A stretch of 64,000 bases of DNA from positions 3,906,001 to 3,970,000 of the forward strand of contig NC_018000.1 in assembly GCF_000265205.3 (NCBI RefSeq), given 5' to 3'. The position numbers and the translations under genes were made by a program. The notes below the pieces were generated by a model. The model searched no databases. It saw only the letters and a list, made by a program, of their open reading frames with translations, and was not told where the DNA came from. Origin of the DNA: Sinorhizobium fredii USDA 257 (GTDB lineage: Bacteria > Pseudomonadota > Alphaproteobacteria > Rhizobiales > Rhizobiaceae). This document shows, piece after piece, positions 24,733 to 33,685 of this stretch. Numbering within the stretch: position 1 is the first letter of the stretch; the number at the start of each line of letters is the position of its first letter.

Positions 24733-24964
24733 GCCGGACTGAAAATCTTTCGCTTGCAATTAACTTGACCATGACTATCCAGATTCCGGCCTGACAGCAA
24801 CGGATATCTGAAAGTCGCCAGCTTTGAAGACCGTACAGGAGATCGCGCAGCCTTCTCGCGCCGCATGTGAGCCGCAGGGGCCAGATTGCGCGTCACGCAA
24901 GCGCCGCCCCTTTGACCGAGTGTCCGTTTCTGAACCCAAGAATTTCTCATCCGGAGAGACCGTC

Positions 24965-25954
24965 ATGTTTCCGAGCCTCACCACTTTCAAAAATTCGGCC
25001 GTACTCGGCCGCCTTTTTGCTGCAAGCCTCGCACTCTCCGCTTGTATCGCGGCCCCATCGCACGCCGACGACGCCTTCAACGTCATTGACGACCGCGGTG
25101 TCGCCGTCGCCGTCCCGGTACAACCGAAGCGAATCGCTTCGGTTTCTTATTTCGCCGCAGATGTTGCGCTGGCGCTCGGCATCAAGCCGGTCGCCGCCAC
25201 CTATATGGTCGAGGGCAGGAGCCCTGATTTTCTCGGTGGCCATCTCGACGGGGTGAAGCAGATCGGTCAGCGGGCGACGCCCAATCTCGAGCTTCTCGCA
25301 GAGGCGAAGCCGGACGTCACGGTTGCCATCCGCCGCTATACGGAGGGCAACGCCGATCAGTACCAGAAGATCGCGCCTTATCTTGCCTACAGCCTCGAGC
25401 TCTTCGCCGATAGCGACCGGACCATCGGCCAACTCGCAACCATCCTAGGCGATACCAAGCGCGGGCAGGAGTTGAACGCCGAGTTCAAGGCCGATCTCGC
25501 GTCGTTCGGCGAAAAGGCGCCGAAGGACAAGCATCCGCGCTTCGTGGTGATGTGGGGCGGCGATACCCCATGGGTTTTCCGTTCGGAAAACATGACGGCA
25601 GCGATCCTCGTCGCCCTCGGCGCGGAAAACATTGCCGGACAAAACCCGACCCCGTCGGTACCGGACAACTGGGGCATGGAGATGAGCCTCGAAGCCATGC
25701 TGGAGAAGGACCCGGAAGTCATCTTCGTCTATGACTACGGTCCGGATCGTCCGCATGAAAACAACCCGATCTGGCAGCAGCTCTCGGCCGTCAGGAATGG
25801 ACGGGTCCACTATGTCGGCGATCACTGGGTCGAGGCGCATGGGCCGATTGCTCGCGAGATGGTTCTGCGCGAGGCAGCCCATTTCCTCTATCCGGACGTT
25901 TTTCCGGCCATCGATGTCAAGGTCGAGGCCCGCAAGATCATCCCGCGACAGTGA
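24965..25954 (+). CDS. Ferric-siderophore ABC transporter substrate-binding protein
   Basis: A 329-residue FepB/FhuD-class periplasmic protein with a signal peptide (hydrophobic LFAASLALSACIAAPSHA, cleavage before DDAF). Typical elements are DDRGVAVAVPVQPKRIASVS, NLELLAEAKPDVTVAI, NMTAAILVALGAENIAG and EAMLEKDPEVIFVYD. The frame is open to 24824, but GGAGAG before ATG 24965 and the signal peptide fix the start. It heads a run of five genes (MATE exporter, two FecCD permeases, ATPase) on the same strand. The ligand is probably a ferric siderophore or another iron chelate. Confidence 0.9.
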   Translation: MFPSLTTFKNSAVLGRLFAASLALSACIAAPSHADDAFNVIDDRGVAVAVPVQPKRIASVSYFAADVALALGIKPVAATYMVEGRSPDFLGGHLDGVKQIGQRATPNLELLAEAKPDVTVAIRRYTEGNADQYQKIAPYLAYSLELFADSDRTIGQLATILGDTKRGQELNAEFKADLASFGEKAPKDKHPRFVVMWGGDTPWVFRSENMTAAILVALGAENIAGQNPTPSVPDNWGMEMSLEAMLEKDPEVIFVYDYGPDRPHENNPIWQQLSAVRNGRVHYVGDHWVEAHGPIAREMVLREAAHFLYPDVFPAIDVKVEARKIIPRQ

Positions 25955-25998
25955 ATTGATCAGTCGATGGCCGCGAAAGCGGCCGGGCCAAACCGGAT

Positions 25999-27357
25999 AT
26001 GCCTGCCGTGCCGCTTTCCCGTCCCACCTTCCGCCAGGCGTGCCGCATCGGCGCGCTCGCTATGCCACTGTCCGCAGTGCAATTGGCCCAGGTCGCCATT
26101 TCCACCACGGACATGATCATGCTGGGCTGGGTGGGCGGCTCGGCGCTAGCCGCCGGGGCGCTCGGCTTTACGCTGTTCAATCTGCTGCGCACGATGGGGT
26201 TCGGGCTCATCGTCGGCACGTCGAACCTTGTTGCTGAAGAAAGTCGTGTCGGCATGTTCCGCGCGCATCTCCTCGCGGGACTTGCCATCGCCACCGGTGC
26301 GGCCGTCATCGGCGCGCTGGCTTTGATTGCAGGCGGCTTTCTTCTTCACGGGTTCGGACAGGACGAGAATGTCGCAGAACTTGCAGCGCGCTATCTGCTC
26401 TTCGTGGCCCCGGGCCTGTTCCCCCTGTTCTGGTTCTACGCCTACCGTGGCGTGGTCGTTGGTGGCCGGCGCGCCACTCTGTTGCTCTCGATCACCCTGG
26501 GCACGGTTGTGGTAAACGCGGTGCTTGACTACGGCTTTCTGTTTGGCGCGTTCGGATTGCCCTTCCTCGGTGTCCCCGGCGTCGCCGCGTCGAGCTCCAT
26601 TTCCTATTTGGTGCAGTTCCTCGCAATCGCTTCGATGACCCACGGAACGACCCGTTTCATCAGGGAAAAATCCGCAGCCGAGATCGGTTCGTCAGTAAGG
26701 CGAATTCTGAAGATCGGAATGCCCACCGCGGGATCCTATGCCTCCGAAGCGGGGTTCACGACGCTCATTGTCCTGATGGCAGGCACTTACGGGGCGGCGG
26801 CGCTTGCGGCGCACGCGGCCGTCAACCAGATCATCTATGTCGTCTTCATGCTGTCGATCGGCCTTTCGCACGCCACATCCATCGGCGTCAGCGAAGCGAT
26901 CGGCGCGCGCGACGGCTTGTCTGCGCTCGCTGCCGGTCGCAGCGGCCTCTGTCTAGGGCTTTCGATCGTGTCGGCCTTTTCAGTCCTGTTGCTGCTTTTC
27001 CCATCCGAGGCCTTGGCTCTCTTTTCCATAACGCCGCAGGGCGACCCTCGTCTGCATCAAATCGCAACCGGGCTTCTGTTCGCAGCGGCGTTTTTTCAGG
27101 TTTTCGATTTCCTGCAGAACATCGCCATCGGAGCGGTCCGGGGTATCGGCCGCGCGGGGCAGGGGTTCTGGATCACGATCGGAAGCTACTGGATCGTTGG
27201 AGCTCCGACAGCATGGCTGGTGGGCTATCATGTCTACCCAGGCATCTTGGGAGTCTGGATCGGCATGGGCGTAGGACTGGCCGCGGCAGCGGCGGGCATG
27301 GTGTTCCTGTTCGAGCGGGGCGTTATTCCCACTACCGCCGCGGAACCAGCCCGATGA
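25999..27357 (+). CDS. MATE-family efflux transporter
   Basis: A 452-residue protein with twelve hydrophobic segments and the MATE layout (PLSAVQLAQVAISTTDMIMLGW, GLFPLFWFYAYRGVVVGGRR, AAHAAVNQIIYVVFMLSIGLSHATSIGVSEAIGA in successive pieces). The family exports organic compounds by Na+ or H+ antiport. It begins 44 bases after the siderophore-binding protein and overlaps the first permease start by 4 bases (ATGA), so it belongs to the iron-uptake operon. Export of a siderophore or of the iron-stripped chelator is a reasonable guess. Confidence 0.9.
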   Translation: MPAVPLSRPTFRQACRIGALAMPLSAVQLAQVAISTTDMIMLGWVGGSALAAGALGFTLFNLLRTMGFGLIVGTSNLVAEESRVGMFRAHLLAGLAIATGAAVIGALALIAGGFLLHGFGQDENVAELAARYLLFVAPGLFPLFWFYAYRGVVVGGRRATLLLSITLGTVVVNAVLDYGFLFGAFGLPFLGVPGVAASSSISYLVQFLAIASMTHGTTRFIREKSAAEIGSSVRRILKIGMPTAGSYASEAGFTTLIVLMAGTYGAAALAAHAAVNQIIYVVFMLSIGLSHATSIGVSEAIGARDGLSALAAGRSGLCLGLSIVSAFSVLLLLFPSEALALFSITPQGDPRLHQIATGLLFAAAFFQVFDFLQNIAIGAVRGIGRAGQGFWITIGSYWIVGAPTAWLVGYHVYPGILGVWIGMGVGLAAAAAGMVFLFERGVIPTTAAEPAR

Positions 27358-28364
27358 AAGACATTTCCCGCTCGGCTCTTTTGACAGTGATCATCTCGGC
27401 AATAACCTTTGCCGTCGCGATGCTCGGCCTGCTGATCGGCGCAAAGCCGATGACGCTTGCACAGGCCTTGACGGCGGTCGCTTCGCCCAATGATGGGACC
27501 GATGGCATCATCGTCTGGACCCTTCGCATGCCGCGCAGCATCGCCGCTTTTCTCGCTGGCGGCGCGCTCGCCGTTTCCGGATTTCTGCTCCAGTCGATCA
27601 CCAGGAACCCGCTGGCGGCCCCCGACCTGACCGGCGTTTCATCGGGCGCCGTCGCCGCGATCGTCAGCACCTTCGTCTTCTTTCCGGCCATATCGTCGTT
27701 CTACTACCCGGCGATCGGCATGGCCGGCGGGCTCGCGGCAGCCTCGATGACGATCTGGGTTGCGCGCGGCGCTCGGGCGTCGCCGCTCCATATGGCGCTC
27801 GGAGGCATCACCGTTGCCTTGTTCCTCAACGCGGTCACGACCTACGTGCTCCTCAGGGGCGGCCCGCAATCCCCCTCGGTGCTGTTTTGGCTGTCGGGAG
27901 GCTTGCAGGGCAGGTCCTGGCCGCAGATCGTCTACATGTTGCCTTGGATAGTTTCCAGTCTTGCGGTGGCGCTCGCCAGTCACCGGGTCATCGGCGTGTT
28001 GATGCTCGGAGACGAAGCCGCTGCCGGCTTGGGTGTCAATCTGTCGATCTGGAAGCCGGTGCTGTTGCTCGCAGCGATTGGGCTCGTGGCCGGCGTCACG
28101 CCGGTCGCGGGGCCAGTCGCCTTTGTGGGCCTTGCGGCGCCGCATCTAGTGCGGCTCCTGCGTCCGCAGGACAGCTTCTCGTCGATACTGCTCAATATCG
28201 CCATCGGCGGCGGCCTGCTCCTGACAGCCGATGTGGTGGCACGCTCGGTTGCGGCGCCGCGCGAAATTCCGGTCAGCATACTCACTGCGCTGATCGGTGG
28301 TCCGATCTTCATCTATCTGGCGCAGCGTCGCGACATCTCGATCGGCAAGGGAGCAATCGAATGA
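27354..28364 (+). CDS. FecCD-family iron ABC transporter permease (first subunit)
   Basis: A 336-residue permease with about ten membrane helices and the family motifs TLRMPRSIAAFLAGGALAVS, LLQSITRNPLAAPDLTGVSSGA, GDEAAAGLGV and GPVAFVGLAAPHLVRLL (the last near the ATPase-contact helix). Paired with the following permease it forms the membrane channel. Start and stop both overlap neighbours by 4 bases. Confidence 0.93.
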   Translation: MKDISRSALLTVIISAITFAVAMLGLLIGAKPMTLAQALTAVASPNDGTDGIIVWTLRMPRSIAAFLAGGALAVSGFLLQSITRNPLAAPDLTGVSSGAVAAIVSTFVFFPAISSFYYPAIGMAGGLAAASMTIWVARGARASPLHMALGGITVALFLNAVTTYVLLRGGPQSPSVLFWLSGGLQGRSWPQIVYMLPWIVSSLAVALASHRVIGVLMLGDEAAAGLGVNLSIWKPVLLLAAIGLVAGVTPVAGPVAFVGLAAPHLVRLLRPQDSFSSILLNIAIGGGLLLTADVVARSVAAPREIPVSILTALIGGPIFIYLAQRRDISIGKGAIE

Positions 28365-29398
28365 CTGTTGCTCCCGTCTCCGATGCAAATCGTTTCGGCA
28401 GCAGGGAGATCGCCGGCCTGATCGCGGGCGCTTTCGGCCTCATCATTCTTTCCGTCTTCTTGGGCGTCGTGGATCTGCCCGCTGCGGAGATCATGGCGGT
28501 CCTGACCGGGCAGGGATCGGATCAAGGAAACCTCATCATTGCCACGATCCGTATCCCGCGGATCGTCACCGGCATTCTCGCGGGCATGCACTTCGCCGTT
28601 GCCGGCATGTTGCTGCAAACGATCACCCGCAATCCGCTTGCAGATCCGACGATCATGGGAATTTCACAAGGCGCGACGGTCGCGGTGACGATCTTCCTGT
28701 TCTTTGCCGTCTACCGCCTGAACTCGGATTCCAACACGCTTTACGCCTTGCCAGTCGGCTGGCTGCCACTCATAGGATGCGCAGGCGGGCTCCTCGGGGG
28801 CGCCCTGATCTATGCCCTGGCGCTCGGCAAAGGTTTGAGCGCCTTGAGGCTGACGCTCTGCGGCATTGCGATTGGGGCCTTCCTGCATGCGATCGCCATG
28901 GGCATCGTGGTTGGCTGGGGCAGCGCCCGCATCGAGATTGTCATGCAGTGGCTTTCCGGCAGTCTCTATGCCCGAGGCTGGGAGCATGTGCTGTTTCTCC
29001 TGCCGTTCACAATCGCGGGCCTGTTGGCTCTTCCTTTTGTGCAGCGCCCACTCGCCATGCTCCAGTTCGAGGAGGATGCGGCCCGCTCCTTCGGTCTATC
29101 CTATCGCCTGTGGTTCAGCCTTGTTCTTGCGGTTGCCTGCATGCTGGCGGCAAGTGCGGTCGGTGCCGTCGGCCCGCTGATCTTCGTTGGACTTGTGCTG
29201 CCGCACATGGCGCGCTTCGTCGCTGGCCGGCATTTCCATCTCGTTCTGCCGCTCTCCGCGCTCGTCGGTGCGGTGCTGGTGACGGCGGCCGATCTCGCTG
29301 GACGCCTGGTCGGTGGCCCGGAGGAAATCCCCATCGGTGTCGTCACCGCCTTTGCCGGTGCGCCCATTCTCCTAACGCTGTTGCGACGTCACCAGTGA
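28361..29398 (+). CDS. FecCD-family iron ABC transporter permease (second subunit)
   Basis: A 345-residue permease homologous to the preceding one: TIRIPRIVTGILAGMHFAVAG, LLQTITRNPLADPTIMGISQGA, EEDAARSFGL and GPLIFVGLVLPHMARFV. It starts at ATG 28361, overlapping the previous stop. Longer open frames in the other phases of this GC-rich stretch are shadows. The two subunits probably form a heterodimer. Confidence 0.93.
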   Translation: MTVAPVSDANRFGSREIAGLIAGAFGLIILSVFLGVVDLPAAEIMAVLTGQGSDQGNLIIATIRIPRIVTGILAGMHFAVAGMLLQTITRNPLADPTIMGISQGATVAVTIFLFFAVYRLNSDSNTLYALPVGWLPLIGCAGGLLGGALIYALALGKGLSALRLTLCGIAIGAFLHAIAMGIVVGWGSARIEIVMQWLSGSLYARGWEHVLFLLPFTIAGLLALPFVQRPLAMLQFEEDAARSFGLSYRLWFSLVLAVACMLAASAVGAVGPLIFVGLVLPHMARFVAGRHFHLVLPLSALVGAVLVTAADLAGRLVGGPEEIPIGVVTAFAGAPILLTLLRRHQ

Positions 29399-29406
29399 GG
29401 CCCGCC

Positions 29407-30213
29407 ATGCTCCTGTCCGCCAGAAACATCACGGTTCGGTATGGCGAATTGACCGCTCTCAACGATTTTTCCATCGATGTTGCTCCCGGCGAGATCATCG
29501 CGCTCATCGGGCCGAACGGTTCCGGCAAAAGCACAGCCCTCCATGCGCTTGCCGGTCTCAACCGACCGTCATTGGGAAGCGCGATGATCGAGGGCCGTGG
29601 CGTAGGCCAGTGGAAGAGACGGGAGCTGGCGAAAAGATTGTCCTTCCTGCCGCAGGCGCCGCTGTCGCCGGAGAACATGACGGTCGAACAGCTCGTGCGG
29701 CAGGGGCGCTTCGCCCATCTGGGCCTCTTCGGAGGCTTCTCCTCCCGAGATCAGCAGGCGGTCTCGTGGGCATTGAAGCAGACGGGATTGGGCGAACTCG
29801 CTGAGCGGCGCCTCGATGCGATATCTGGCGGGGAAAGACAACGCGCCTGGATCGCTGCCGCCCTCGCGCAGGAAGCGAGGATACTCCTTCTCGATGAACC
29901 GACATCCTTCCTCGATATCGGTCATCAAGTCGAGGTTCTCGAGCTGGTTTGCCGGCTCGCGCGAGAACGCCAGGTGGCGGTCGTCCTCTCCATCCACGAC
30001 CTCAATCATGCGATGGCGATCGCTGACAGGATCGTTCTCATGACGAGCGGCGAGGTGCGATTCACCGGCGATGCAACCGCACTTGCGCGAAGCGGACTGA
30101 TCCAGAAGGCCTTCCAGGTCGAAGGTGAATTCATGCTTGCGCCCGCTGACGGTAGGCCACCCCATTTCCAGGTCCGAATCGCGGCCCGGAATGATTCAGC
30201 GGCTGCTGCGTGA
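29407..30213 (+). CDS. Iron-siderophore ABC transporter ATP-binding protein
   Basis: A 268-residue FepC-like ATPase with Walker A GPNGSGKST (near residue 40), Q-loop FLPQAPLS, signature ISGGERQRAWIA, Walker B RILLLDEPTSFLD and H-loop SIHDLNHA. It starts 8 bases after the second permease and completes the importer. The C-terminal 40 residues (after SGEVRFTGD) are the usual FepC-type extension. Confidence 0.94.
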   Translation: MLLSARNITVRYGELTALNDFSIDVAPGEIIALIGPNGSGKSTALHALAGLNRPSLGSAMIEGRGVGQWKRRELAKRLSFLPQAPLSPENMTVEQLVRQGRFAHLGLFGGFSSRDQQAVSWALKQTGLGELAERRLDAISGGERQRAWIAAALAQEARILLLDEPTSFLDIGHQVEVLELVCRLARERQVAVVLSIHDLNHAMAIADRIVLMTSGEVRFTGDATALARSGLIQKAFQVEGEFMLAPADGRPPHFQVRIAARNDSAAAA

Positions 30214-30237
30214 GAACGGTCTCGGTCGTCCGGCCGC

Positions 30238-30792
30238 TCAGGCCTGGAGGCGGGTAAGGAATTGGGCGAATACCATCGTGCCTTCCGGCCATGGCCCGTG
30301 GCCGGATTCGGTATTGATGTGGCCCGCCTCGCCGGCGTCGATGAGCATCGATCCCCAGGCATTGGCGATGTCGCCCGCCTGCTCGTAGGAGCCGAAGGAA
30401 TCGTTGCGGCTGGCGATCACAAGTGATGGAAAGGGCAGCGGGTCGCGCGGATAAGGCCCGAAGGTCATCAGATGCTTCGGGCGGATATTCGGATTGGCGA
30501 CGTCGGGCGGGGCGACAAGAAAGGCGCCCGCAATCTTCTTCTTGCAATGCGGGAGCGCATGAACGGCAGTGGCGACGCCCAGCGAGTGGGCGATGATCAC
30601 CACCGGCTTCGTTGCGGCATTGATTTCTTCGATCATCCGCGCCACCCAATCCTCGCGCACCGGCTTCGACCATTCCGCCTGCACGACTCGACGCGCGGTC
30701 GACAGCTTCCGCTCCCAACGGCTTTGCCAATGGTCCGGTCCGGAATTGGTATAGCCCGGAACGATGAGGATATGCGCTTCTGAAACCTTCAT
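30238..30792 (-). CDS. RBBP9/YdeN-family serine hydrolase
   Basis: A 184-residue alpha/beta hydrolase. It opens ILIVPGYTNSGPDHWQSRWE, the family start, with the nucleophile Ser in IIAHSLGVATAVHAL, the acid in VIASRNDSFGS and the His in GHINTESGHGPWPEG. The frame extends upstream to 30960, but MKVSEAHIL is the expected beginning. It is convergent with the siderophore ATPase gene (24 bases between stops). The substrate is unknown; family members are small esterase-like proteins. Confidence 0.85.
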   Translation of the reverse strand: MKVSEAHILIVPGYTNSGPDHWQSRWERKLSTARRVVQAEWSKPVREDWVARMIEEINAATKPVVIIAHSLGVATAVHALPHCKKKIAGAFLVAPPDVANPNIRPKHLMTFGPYPRDPLPFPSLVIASRNDSFGSYEQAGDIANAWGSMLIDAGEAGHINTESGHGPWPEGTMVFAQFLTRLQA

Positions 30793-30953
30793 GATCGCCG
30801 CGATTTGGCGACGAAAAGAGCCGAAGTCAAGGCACAGGCGACAAGGGTTGCATTTTCTGTATAATCCGAGATGGCGGTCGCGGTTCGCATCGGCCATCTT
30901 CTTGCCGCCGCTGCGGATCCATGGCTGCTCTGGTTCGTTGAGGAGTGTGAGCC

Positions 30954-31763
30954 ATGACAACCTTCCATGTCCTCTCGGGGGCGAACGAAAGCGCCGTTCA
31001 TCCCGAGATACGAAAGATTGGCATTGCAGATGTGTTCGACGCGCTGCGTCTCGGGTTCGATGATTTCCGCGAGAAGCCGTCGCATTATGTTTTTCTGTGT
31101 CTCATCTATCCTATCGCCGGCGTCGTGCTGATGACCTGGAGCGCGGGGGCGAACATGCTGCCGTTGCTCTATCCGCTCGCATCCGGCTTTGCCCTCATCG
31201 GGCCTGTCGCGGCCATCGGTCTTTATGAGATCAGCCGGCGCCGCGAACTCGGCATGGACGCGTCTTGGCCGCATGCGCTGCGGTTGCACCGCAATCCGGC
31301 AATTCCGTCGATCCTGGCGGTGGCGGCCCTGTTGTTCGTCATTTTCGTCGTCTGGCTCCTGGTCGCCCAGGGCCTCTATGTAACGATGTTCGGCGCAACG
31401 CCGCCGAACTCCATCGCCGAATTCTGGAATGGCATCATCGGCACGGAGCAGGGCTGGAACCTGATCCTCATCGGCAATGCGGTTGGATTTGTTTTCGCGG
31501 TGATCGTGCTGTCGATCAGCGTCATCTCTTTCCCGCTGCTGCTAGACAGGGATGTCGGCGCCTTTACGGCGATCGAGACCTCGGTAAGAGCAACCCTCGC
31601 CAATCCGGTGCCGGTCGCCTTGTGGGGGCTGATCATCGCGGTCGGCCTGGTGATCGGGTCGATCCCGGTCTTTGTTGGTCTAGCAGTTATCATGCCGATC
31701 TTCGGCCACGCCACCTGGCATCTCTATCGGAAATTGGTGGAGCCGGCCCAGCCGATCCACTAG
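30954..31763 (+). CDS. DUF2189 integral membrane protein
   Basis: A 269-residue protein with about six membrane helices. It has the DUF2189 pattern: a soluble start with IRKIGIADVFDALRLGFDDF and KPSHYVFLCLIYPIAGV, a central GFALIGPVAAIGLYEISRRRE, and FPLLLDRDVGAFTAIETSV before the last helices. The family is common in rhizobia and has been suggested to be cytochrome-related, but no function is established. It is transcribed alone, with a palindromic repeat and hairpin after it. Confidence 0.82.
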   Translation: MTTFHVLSGANESAVHPEIRKIGIADVFDALRLGFDDFREKPSHYVFLCLIYPIAGVVLMTWSAGANMLPLLYPLASGFALIGPVAAIGLYEISRRRELGMDASWPHALRLHRNPAIPSILAVAALLFVIFVVWLLVAQGLYVTMFGATPPNSIAEFWNGIIGTEQGWNLILIGNAVGFVFAVIVLSISVISFPLLLDRDVGAFTAIETSVRATLANPVPVALWGLIIAVGLVIGSIPVFVGLAVIMPIFGHATWHLYRKLVEPAQPIH

Positions 31764-31810
31764 TGCATGTCGCCCAAAAGTGCGCAGCGGTTTTGGGGCT
31801 ACGACATGCA
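31764..31810. repeat. Rhizobial palindromic intergenic repeat (RIME-like)
   Basis: Nested inverted repeats: TGCATGTCG (31764-31772) with CGACATGCA (31802-31810), and inside them CCCAAAA (31773-31779) with TTTTGGGG (31791-31798). I recognise this as a very common rhizobial intergenic element; the RIME name is from memory. Confidence 0.6.
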
Positions 31811-31831
31811 TAAACAAGAACCTAAAGCAGG

Positions 31832-31853
31832 ACGGCCGGCCATTGCCGGCCGT
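31832..31853. terminator. GC-rich hairpin between convergent genes
   Basis: Nine-bp arms ACGGCCGGC (31832-31840) and GCCGGCCGT (31845-31853) around loop CATT. It lies between the DUF2189 gene and the PilZ gene, which face each other. There is no clear T-run, so termination is a guess. Confidence 0.45.
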
Positions 31854-31857
31854 CGGC

Positions 31858-32163
31858 TTACCGGAAAAATTTATAGTAGGACGAGATTTGCGCGGCCGTG
31901 TTCGATGACAGCTTGAGCTTGATGCCGATCCTGTCGCCGCGGCACCACCGCACCATGCCGGTGAGGAAGCCTAGCTCCTCGCTGCGGATCGTCACTTCCT
32001 GCCCCGTCCGGGCGCCGATATCGAACAGCAGCTGAAAGCAAATTCCTTCGTCGGAAAGATCCTTCACGACGCCGTTGCAAGAGCCGGTCTTGCAACTGAC
32101 CGTCCCGGTTATTTTCGTGTCAGTGCGGGCGGATGCGCGCTGAACGCTCTCCTTATGCGCCAT
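31858..32163 (-). CDS. PilZ-domain protein
   Basis: A 101-residue single PilZ domain. An Arg-containing N-terminal segment (RASARTDTKI) and the strand KDLSDEGICFQL take the places of the RxxxR and DxSxxG c-di-GMP motifs; DLSDEG fits the second well, while the first is imperfect. It ends MVRWCRGDRIGIKLKL. It may bind c-di-GMP or be a degenerate adaptor. Transcribed alone upstream of the purB terminator region. Confidence 0.8.
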   Translation of the reverse strand: MAHKESVQRASARTDTKITGTVSCKTGSCNGVVKDLSDEGICFQLLFDIGARTGQEVTIRSEELGFLTGMVRWCRGDRIGIKLKLSSNTAAQISSYYKFFR

Positions 32164-32235
32164 AGCTTCCTCGAAACCTGATTGTTAGAACGTTCAGATT
32201 CCATGCGAGCGCTGAAGGGTCCGCTAATAAAATCG

Positions 32236-32267
32236 CCCGCATTTGAAGCGAGCGACTCAAATGCGGG
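32236..32267 (-). terminator. Rho-independent terminator of purB
   Basis: Eleven-bp perfect arms CCCGCATTTGA (32236-32246) and TCAAATGCGGG (32257-32267). On the minus strand the stem is followed by CGATTTTATTA, a T-rich tail. It lies 44 bases after the purB stop. Confidence 0.8.
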
Positions 32268-32310
32268 TCGATTCCGCGCCTAGCTTTCGAGTGGCACTCG
32301 GAGAGTGCGG

Positions 32311-33618
32311 TCAGACCGCGCCGAACACCCGTCGGAAAATCGTGTCGACGTGCTTGGTGTGATAGCCGAGATCGAATTTCTCGCGGATGTCCTCTTCGGA
32401 GAGCGCCGCGCGGACTTCCTGGTCGGCCAGCAGTTCCTCCAGGAAATCCTTGCCTTCTTCCCACACCTTCATGGCATTCCGCTGCACGAGGCGGTAGGCG
32501 TCCTCGCGAGAAACGCCGGCCTGGGTGAGGGCGAGAAGCACCCGCTGCGAATGAACAAGCCCGCGGAACTTGTTCATGTTCTTCATCATGTTCTCGGGAT
32601 AGACGAGGAGCTTGTCGACGACGCCGGTCAGCCGCGCCAGGGCGAAATCGAGCGTCACCGTCGCGTCCGGTCCGATCATCCGTTCGACCGAGGAATGCGA
32701 AATATCGCGCTCGTGCCAGAGAGCAACGTTTTCCATCGCCGGAACGACGAAGGCGCGAACTATGCGGGCCAGGCCCGTCAGATTTTCGGTCAGCACCGGA
32801 TTGCGCTTGTGCGGCATGGCCGAGGAGCCCTTCTGTCCGGGCGAGAAATATTCCTCCGCCTCCAGCACCTCGGTGCGCTGCAGATGGCGGATTTCCGTCG
32901 CGAGACGCTCGATCGAGGACGCGATGACGCCGAGGGTGGCGAAGTACATGGCATGGCGGTCGCGCGGGATCACCTGCGTGGAGACTGGCTCCGGCTTCAG
33001 GCCTAGCGCCTTCGCGACATGTTCCTCGACGCGCGGATCAATGTTGGCGAAGGTCCCGACGGCACCGGAAATCGCGCAGGTCGCGATCTCCTCGCGGGCG
33101 GCGAGAAGGCGCTCTTTGCAGCGGTCGAATTCCGCATAGGCGAGCGCCAGTTTGACGCCGAAAGTGGTGGGCTCCGCATGGATGCCGTGCGAGCGGCCGA
33201 TTGTCACCGTATCCTTGTGTTCGAAGGCGCGGCGCTTCAGCGCCTCGAGCAGCCTGTCGAGGTCGGCGAGCAGGAGATCCGTGGCACGGACGAGCTGCAC
33301 GTTGAAGCAGGTGTCGAGCACGTCGGACGAGGTCATGCCCTGATGCACGAAGCGGCTGTCCGGGCCGACGAATTCGGCAAGATGGGTGAGGAAGGCGATG
33401 ACGTCGTGCTTGGTGACCGCTTCGATTTCGTCGATGCGCGCCACATCGAACTCAGCCGCGCCGCCCTTTTCCCAGATGGTCTTGGCCGCTCCCTTGGGGA
33501 TCACACCGATTTCGGCCAGCGCGTCGCAGGCGTGCGCCTCGATCTCGAACCAGATGCGGAACTTCGTTTCCGGCGACCAGATGGCCACCATTTCCGGCCG
33601 GGAGTAACGGGGGATCAT
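32311..33618 (-). CDS. purB: Adenylosuccinate lyase
   Basis: A 435-residue enzyme of the fumarase/aspartase superfamily. In purine synthesis it splits SAICAR to AICAR, and adenylosuccinate to AMP, releasing fumarate. The signature loop is complete (GQKGSSAMPHKRNP), and HQGMTSSDVLDT, the catalytic-His region TIGRSHGIHAEPTTFG, and HERDISHSSVERM are present. The start MIPRYSRPEMVAIW is the family start; an upstream in-frame extension to 33657 is unlikely. Its terminator follows. The downstream tail ends with HTKHVDTIFRRVFG as in rhizobial homologues. Confidence 0.97.
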   Translation of the reverse strand: MIPRYSRPEMVAIWSPETKFRIWFEIEAHACDALAEIGVIPKGAAKTIWEKGGAAEFDVARIDEIEAVTKHDVIAFLTHLAEFVGPDSRFVHQGMTSSDVLDTCFNVQLVRATDLLLADLDRLLEALKRRAFEHKDTVTIGRSHGIHAEPTTFGVKLALAYAEFDRCKERLLAAREEIATCAISGAVGTFANIDPRVEEHVAKALGLKPEPVSTQVIPRDRHAMYFATLGVIASSIERLATEIRHLQRTEVLEAEEYFSPGQKGSSAMPHKRNPVLTENLTGLARIVRAFVVPAMENVALWHERDISHSSVERMIGPDATVTLDFALARLTGVVDKLLVYPENMMKNMNKFRGLVHSQRVLLALTQAGVSREDAYRLVQRNAMKVWEEGKDFLEELLADQEVRAALSEEDIREKFDLGYHTKHVDTIFRRVFGAV

Positions 33619-33685
33619 AGGCTCTGTGCTTTCATTCAGTGGAGGATGGCGTGCCATCTATCAAAGATGCGACGGAAGCTCAACG

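Noticed and set aside
24772..24790. Possible RirA-type box (TGA-N9-TCA) upstream of the siderophore-binding protein
   Set aside because: The best match is TGA-N9-TCC, which falls short of the consensus and is expected often by chance.
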